From Acidobacteriota bacterium (GTDB taxonomy: Bacteria > Actinomycetota > Acidimicrobiia > Spongiisociales > ZC4RG35), in NCBI GenBank assembly GCA_004356805.1, contig SMXW01000069.1:1-33232 (forward strand): a DNA stretch of 33,232 bases, written 5' to 3'. The notes beneath the pieces were generated by a model. That model made no database searches. It worked only from the letters and a program-made list of their open reading frames with translations, and had not been told where the DNA came from. Below are positions 30,474 through 33,232 of this stretch, one piece after another; position 1 is the first letter of the stretch; every line of letters starts with the position of its first letter. The translations under genes and the position numbers were made by a program.

Positions 30474-32420
30474 TTGAGTAGGGTTCGGTTCTTGACTCAA
30501 GATTCTGACACCGTCGTCGGCCTCGAGGCCTACGAGCGCCACGACTGGAACGAGGCTTATCAGCTCCTCAGCCCCCTCCTCGAATCTCAAGAGGAAACAC
30601 CTGAAGTGGCCGAGGCTCTCGGGTCGGCCTCGTGGTGGGTTGGCGACATCAACACGACGATCAATGCTCGTCAAAGGGCATACGCCGAGTACTCCGCTGT
30701 CGGACGGACCGTAGATGCCGCCCGTGTAGCCATTCAGGTGGCGGAGGATCACATGCTCGTGCTTCAGTCATCAACAGCCAAAGGCTGGATGGGGAAAGCT
30801 AGGAGCCTTCTGGAAGATGAGTCTTTGGTTCCCGAACATGGTCACCTGATGAGACTGGAAGCGATTTTGGCCGGCAGTCTGAAGGAGGCCATTGATTTGT
30901 CGGCGAGGGTGCACGAGATCGGTATCGATCTCGGGGACATAGACCTCGAGATGCTCGGTCTTCACGACAGTGGTCGGTTTCTTGTCGACTCTGGCGAGGT
31001 TGACCGCGGCATGGCAATGATGGAAGAAGCCATGGTTGGCGCGGTCGCCGGGGAGCTCACACCAAAGGTAACTGGACGAATCTTTTGCAACATGATTGAG
31101 ACGTGCGCTTCCGTGGCCGATTACGGACGAGCGATCGAGTGGAGCGACCAAACCATGCGCTGGTGCGAGGGTTTGGGCAATGCTGGGGGATATCCCGGCG
31201 TGTGCCGGGTCAGGCGTTCGGAGTTCATGAGGCTCCGCGGGGCCTGGCCAGAGGCTGAGGCTGAGGCAGCGCGGGCAGTGGACGATCTTGCACAGGCCCT
31301 TCCCTACATGGGAGAAGCCTTTAACGAGCTAGGGATGGTGAGGCTCAATTTGGGGGAGCTCGACAGAGCTGAGGAGGCCTTTCGCAAAGCACACTCTCTT
31401 GGCACTAGTCCGATGCCCGGGCTCGCCCTGCTGAAACTGGCGCAGGGTGATGCAGCCGAAGGGCTGTCGATGCTTCAGACACGGTTGAAGTCCCTGGAGG
31501 GACTAACTGCCCGAAGCAGACTTCTTCCCGCGGCTGTAGAGGTCGCTCTTGCCGCCTCTGACTTGGCGGCAGCTCGCCAACATTCATCCGAGTTGGCCTC
31601 CCTTGTCGAACGCTACGACTCTGACGTGCTGAGGGCGTTCTCTCTCCAGAGCGCCGGGAGGATTGCTGCGGCCGACGGGGAGGAAGACGATGCCGTTCTG
31701 CTCTTCCAGAAGGCCGTCGAAATCCTCGTAACCAACGGTTTGCCCTATGAGGCGGCTCGGGCAAGGCGTGATCTCGGCAAGGCCCTGATCGAGGTGGGCT
31801 CGGAAGGTTTGGGACGTCTCGAAATCGACGCGGCTCTGGCGGAGTTCGAACGTCTGGGAGCAAGTCTGGAACGCGACCGCCTATCGGAAACACCTGTAGA
31901 CCCGTCTGTCGAGGTTCCAAGGGAAAAGCTGGCCGCGATGATGTTCACGGACATCGTCGGATCAACCGATCTGGTGGGTGTGATTGGAGACGAGTCGTGG
32001 GCTGACTTGATCGCCTGGCATGACCGGACGATCCGCGTCGTGATCGAGGAGTACTCGGGAATCGAGATAGATCATGCAGGCGACGGGTTTTTTGTCTCCT
32101 TTGACTCGTCTGAGGATGTCCTAGGATGCGCCACCCAGATTCAAAGGATCCTGCGCCGACACCGAAAGGAAGCGGGGTTTGCGCCACGCGTTCGAATCGG
32201 GATTCACCTTGGACCGGTGCTTCAATCACAAGATGGTTTGGTCGGCCATCAGGTTCACGTCGCAGCCAGAGTGGCATCGGCGGCTGAAGCAGATGAAGTA
32301 CTCGTCTCGCTGGAGACAATGGACCGGGTGTCCGGATTCGACTTAGAACGCAAGCGGGCGATCACGGTCAAGGGAATCAGCGAACCCTTGATGGTTGGCT
32401 CGCTGGCCTGGGGAGATTGA
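30474..32420 (+). CDS. TPR-repeat protein with C-terminal class III adenylate/guanylate cyclase domain
   Basis: About 648 aa; the start is uncertain (ATG 30432, TTG 30474 or TTG 30492). From residue 10 to about 450 the chain consists of helical TPR-like repeats (GLEAYERHDWNEAYQLLSPL, RAEEAFRKAHSLGTSPMPGLALLKLAQGDAAEG, LFQKAVEILVTNGLPYEAARARRDLGKAL). The cyclase domain follows: MFTDIVGST with Asp493, HAGDGFFVSF with Asp537 (metal ligands), VRIGIHLGPV, and VHVAARVASAAEADEVLVS with the transition-state Arg. The base-recognising Lys and Asn of classical cyclases are replaced (EIDHAGDG; VHVAAR), a variant common in actinobacterial TPR or LuxR cyclases. No membrane segment is seen. It is followed directly by a cyclic-nucleotide-binding gene. 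Nucleotide product unknown. Confidence 0.85.
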   Translation: MSRVRFLTQDSDTVVGLEAYERHDWNEAYQLLSPLLESQEETPEVAEALGSASWWVGDINTTINARQRAYAEYSAVGRTVDAARVAIQVAEDHMLVLQSSTAKGWMGKARSLLEDESLVPEHGHLMRLEAILAGSLKEAIDLSARVHEIGIDLGDIDLEMLGLHDSGRFLVDSGEVDRGMAMMEEAMVGAVAGELTPKVTGRIFCNMIETCASVADYGRAIEWSDQTMRWCEGLGNAGGYPGVCRVRRSEFMRLRGAWPEAEAEAARAVDDLAQALPYMGEAFNELGMVRLNLGELDRAEEAFRKAHSLGTSPMPGLALLKLAQGDAAEGLSMLQTRLKSLEGLTARSRLLPAAVEVALAASDLAAARQHSSELASLVERYDSDVLRAFSLQSAGRIAAADGEEDDAVLLFQKAVEILVTNGLPYEAARARRDLGKALIEVGSEGLGRLEIDAALAEFERLGASLERDRLSETPVDPSVEVPREKLAAMMFTDIVGSTDLVGVIGDESWADLIAWHDRTIRVVIEEYSGIEIDHAGDGFFVSFDSSEDVLGCATQIQRILRRHRKEAGFAPRVRIGIHLGPVLQSQDGLVGHQVHVAARVASAAEADEVLVSLETMDRVSGFDLERKRAITVKGISEPLMVGSLAWGD

Positions 32421-32482
32421 CTAGGGAAGGTGACGGGATACCCTCCGCGGTAGTCTTGTCCATCCAAGGTCGAAAGCAGACG

Positions 32483-32878
32483 ATGGATCCAGCCCAAATC
32501 GAAGATCTTCCTTTGTTCTCCGGGTTGTCTCGTCGGCAGCGAAAGACCATCGCCCAGCATGCTGATGAAGTGGATATCGCGGCTGGCGACAGAATTTTTG
32601 AGCAGGGTCGTCTTGCCAATGAGTTGTTTGTCATCAAGAGAGGGACGGCCGACGTCTTCGATGGGGACGACCTCATCGCACAGCTCGGGCCGGGAGACAT
32701 CGTGGGTGAGATCGGTGTGCTCGAGACTCACAAGAGAACCGCAACCGTTGTTGCGACCAGCCCGATTTCGGCCGTAGTGATGTTTGGCCCCGAGCTCACT
32801 GCTCTCAGGGATTCCATGCCTACGTTGTTCGCCGAACTCGAGGAGTTGATCCGCACTCGTCTCAACGACGAGTCTTAG
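32483..32878 (+). CDS. Stand-alone cyclic-nucleotide-binding (CRP-like) domain protein
   Basis: 131 aa from the ATG at 32483. The frame is open from 32417, but the earlier part lacks similarity. The cNMP fold is clear: LPLFSGLSRRQRKTIAQHADEVDIAAGDRIFEQG, then ELFVIKRGTADVFD, and the phosphate-binding cassette GDIVGEIGVLETHKRTATVVA, which has the Glu and Arg that bind the cyclic nucleotide. A C-terminal helix follows (LTALRDSMPTLFAELEELIRTRL). No DNA-binding helix-turn-helix is attached, so it should act by protein contact. It begins 62 nt after the cyclase gene, pointing to a shared signal. Confidence 0.88.
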   Translation: MDPAQIEDLPLFSGLSRRQRKTIAQHADEVDIAAGDRIFEQGRLANELFVIKRGTADVFDGDDLIAQLGPGDIVGEIGVLETHKRTATVVATSPISAVVMFGPELTALRDSMPTLFAELEELIRTRLNDES

Positions 32879-32906
32879 CTCAGCCGGCATCGCCCCCACA
32901 GTTCTC

Positions 32907-32950
32907 AGTGTGTGCACAGGCTGGGGGTGGGCTCAACCTGTGCACACGCT
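32907..32950. promoter_or_regulatory. Paired TGTGCACA boxes (inverted repeat) upstream of selD
   Basis: GTGTGCACAGG (32910-32920) and CCTGTGCACAC (32937-32947) form an inverted repeat whose arms extend to 32907 and 32950 with one G-T pair. Each arm holds the 8-bp palindrome TGTGCACA; their centres are 27 bp apart. The right arm abuts the selD -10 box. It may be an operator for selD or a hairpin that ends the cyclic-nucleotide-binding gene; there is no T run. Confidence 0.5.
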
Positions 32951-32956
32951 TAACCT
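32951..32956 (+). promoter_or_regulatory. -10 box (TAACCT) of selD
   Basis: TAACCT, 8 nt, then the GTG at 32965, the same leaderless geometry as other genes here. Confidence 0.4.
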
Positions 32957-32964
32957 CATCCACC

Positions 32965-33232
32965 GTGACTGACACCCGTCTCACCAGATATAGCCACGGG
33001 TCCGGCTGAGCCTGCAAGCTCGGCCCCGCCGAGTTGGCTCAGGTTCTGGGTCCCGTGCAAAACCATCCCGCATTTTCCCATCCCGATCTCCTGATTGGGA
33101 TCGGGACGAACGACGACGCCGGCGTCTATGCGCTGGGGGACGGTCGCGCCCTGGTACAAACCGTCGATATCTTCACCCCGGTGGTGGACCAGGCGACCGA
33201 TTGGGGTCGCATCGCCGCTGCCAACGCCCTCA
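32965..33232 (+). CDS. selD: Selenophosphate synthase, N-terminal part, selenocysteine-containing (cut by the window end)
   Basis: The first 89 codons of selD from a GTG. The frame reads VTDTRLTRYSHGSG, then TGA at 33007-33009, then ACKLGPAELAQVLGP, and continues as LLIGIGTNDDAGVYALGDGR, LVQTVDIFTPVV and DWGRIAAANAL. The SHGxGC/UxCK motif is the catalytic loop of SelD, in which residue 15 (Cys17 in E. coli) is Cys or selenocysteine. The UGA at exactly this place, with the conserved Cys-Lys after it, shows that it is decoded as selenocysteine. SelD makes selenophosphate from selenide and ATP. No normal start codon follows the TGA closely enough to keep the active site. The C-terminal part is beyond the window. 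Confidence 0.9.
33007..33041 (+). promoter_or_regulatory. selD: Bacterial SECIS-like hairpin following the selD UGA
   Basis: Starting at the UGA itself, an outer stem of 6 bp (33007-33012 with 33036-33041) and an inner stem of 8 bp (33017-33024 with 33028-33035) enclose a CCC loop, with a 4-nt bulge on the 5' side. Placement immediately 3' of the Sec codon is what a bacterial SECIS element for SelB requires. The apical loop lacks the G/U pattern of the E. coli element, so SelB recognition may differ. Confidence 0.7.

Noticed and set aside
32190-32198. GTTCGAATC, resembling a tRNA T-loop
   Set aside because: It lies inside the cyclase coding sequence, and no acceptor or anticodon stem can be formed around it.

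Overview
The window looks like ordinary chromosome of a moderately GC-rich, aerobic actinobacterium, probably of the Acidimicrobiia or a neighbouring lineage. This is inferred from gene content: an XRE regulator next to an HbhA-like protein (the order known from Mycobacterium), clpS followed by DUF2017, an eRF1-like (baeRF-type) protein, an EtfD-like membrane Fe-S oxidoreductase, GlnE, a two-domain NAD synthetase, and lipoproteins with Thr/Ser-rich linkers. Many genes appear leaderless: a TANNNT -10 box lies 6-9 nt before the start codon with no ribosome binding site. I saw no tRNA, rRNA, CRISPR array, transposase or integrase.

Layout. Positions 1-8000 hold acyl-CoA metabolism: a biotin-dependent acyl-CoA carboxylase pair, a [3Fe-4S]-type ferredoxin, a MaoC-type hydratase, and a tightly overlapping minus-strand operon (thiolase, class III CoA-transferase, a half-length SDR-like protein without catalytic residues, and a complete SDR dehydrogenase). 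Positions 8100-9000 carry two small genes of unknown function with unusual codon use. Positions 9187-13081 hold an HhH-GPD repair-like protein, a DUF4388 protein, uridine kinase, proC and proline dehydrogenase. Then come the EtfD-like protein (13203-15392), a lipoprotein, clpS, a DUF2017 protein, the baeRF-type protein, a MocA-like nucleotidyltransferase and a DUF4332 protein (to 18968).

Positions 19084-20719 (minus) hold the HbhA-like/XRE pair and a VIT1/CCC1-type transporter. After these come aroF (DAHP synthase), glnE (minus), nadE, a class IV aminotransferase, a lipoprotein, a methyltransferase, mgtE and greA (both minus). The window ends with a TPR-nucleotide cyclase, a stand-alone cyclic-nucleotide-binding domain, and the first 89 codons of selD.

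The most notable points are: (1) selD has an in-frame TGA exactly at the catalytic Cys/Sec position, followed at once by a SECIS-like hairpin, so it is very probably a selenoprotein that simple ORF calling would miss; (2) the SDR operon pairs a full dehydrogenase with a half-length pseudo-SDR, recalling the BbsCD pseudoenzyme complex of anaerobic toluene degradation but with only half the fold; (3) proC and proline dehydrogenase, which catalyse opposite conversions, overlap end to end with an apparent CTG start; (4) a cyclase is followed directly by a possible cyclic-nucleotide effector; (5) several well-formed palindromes sit at promoters. All function calls rest on reading the translated sequence; no database search was possible.
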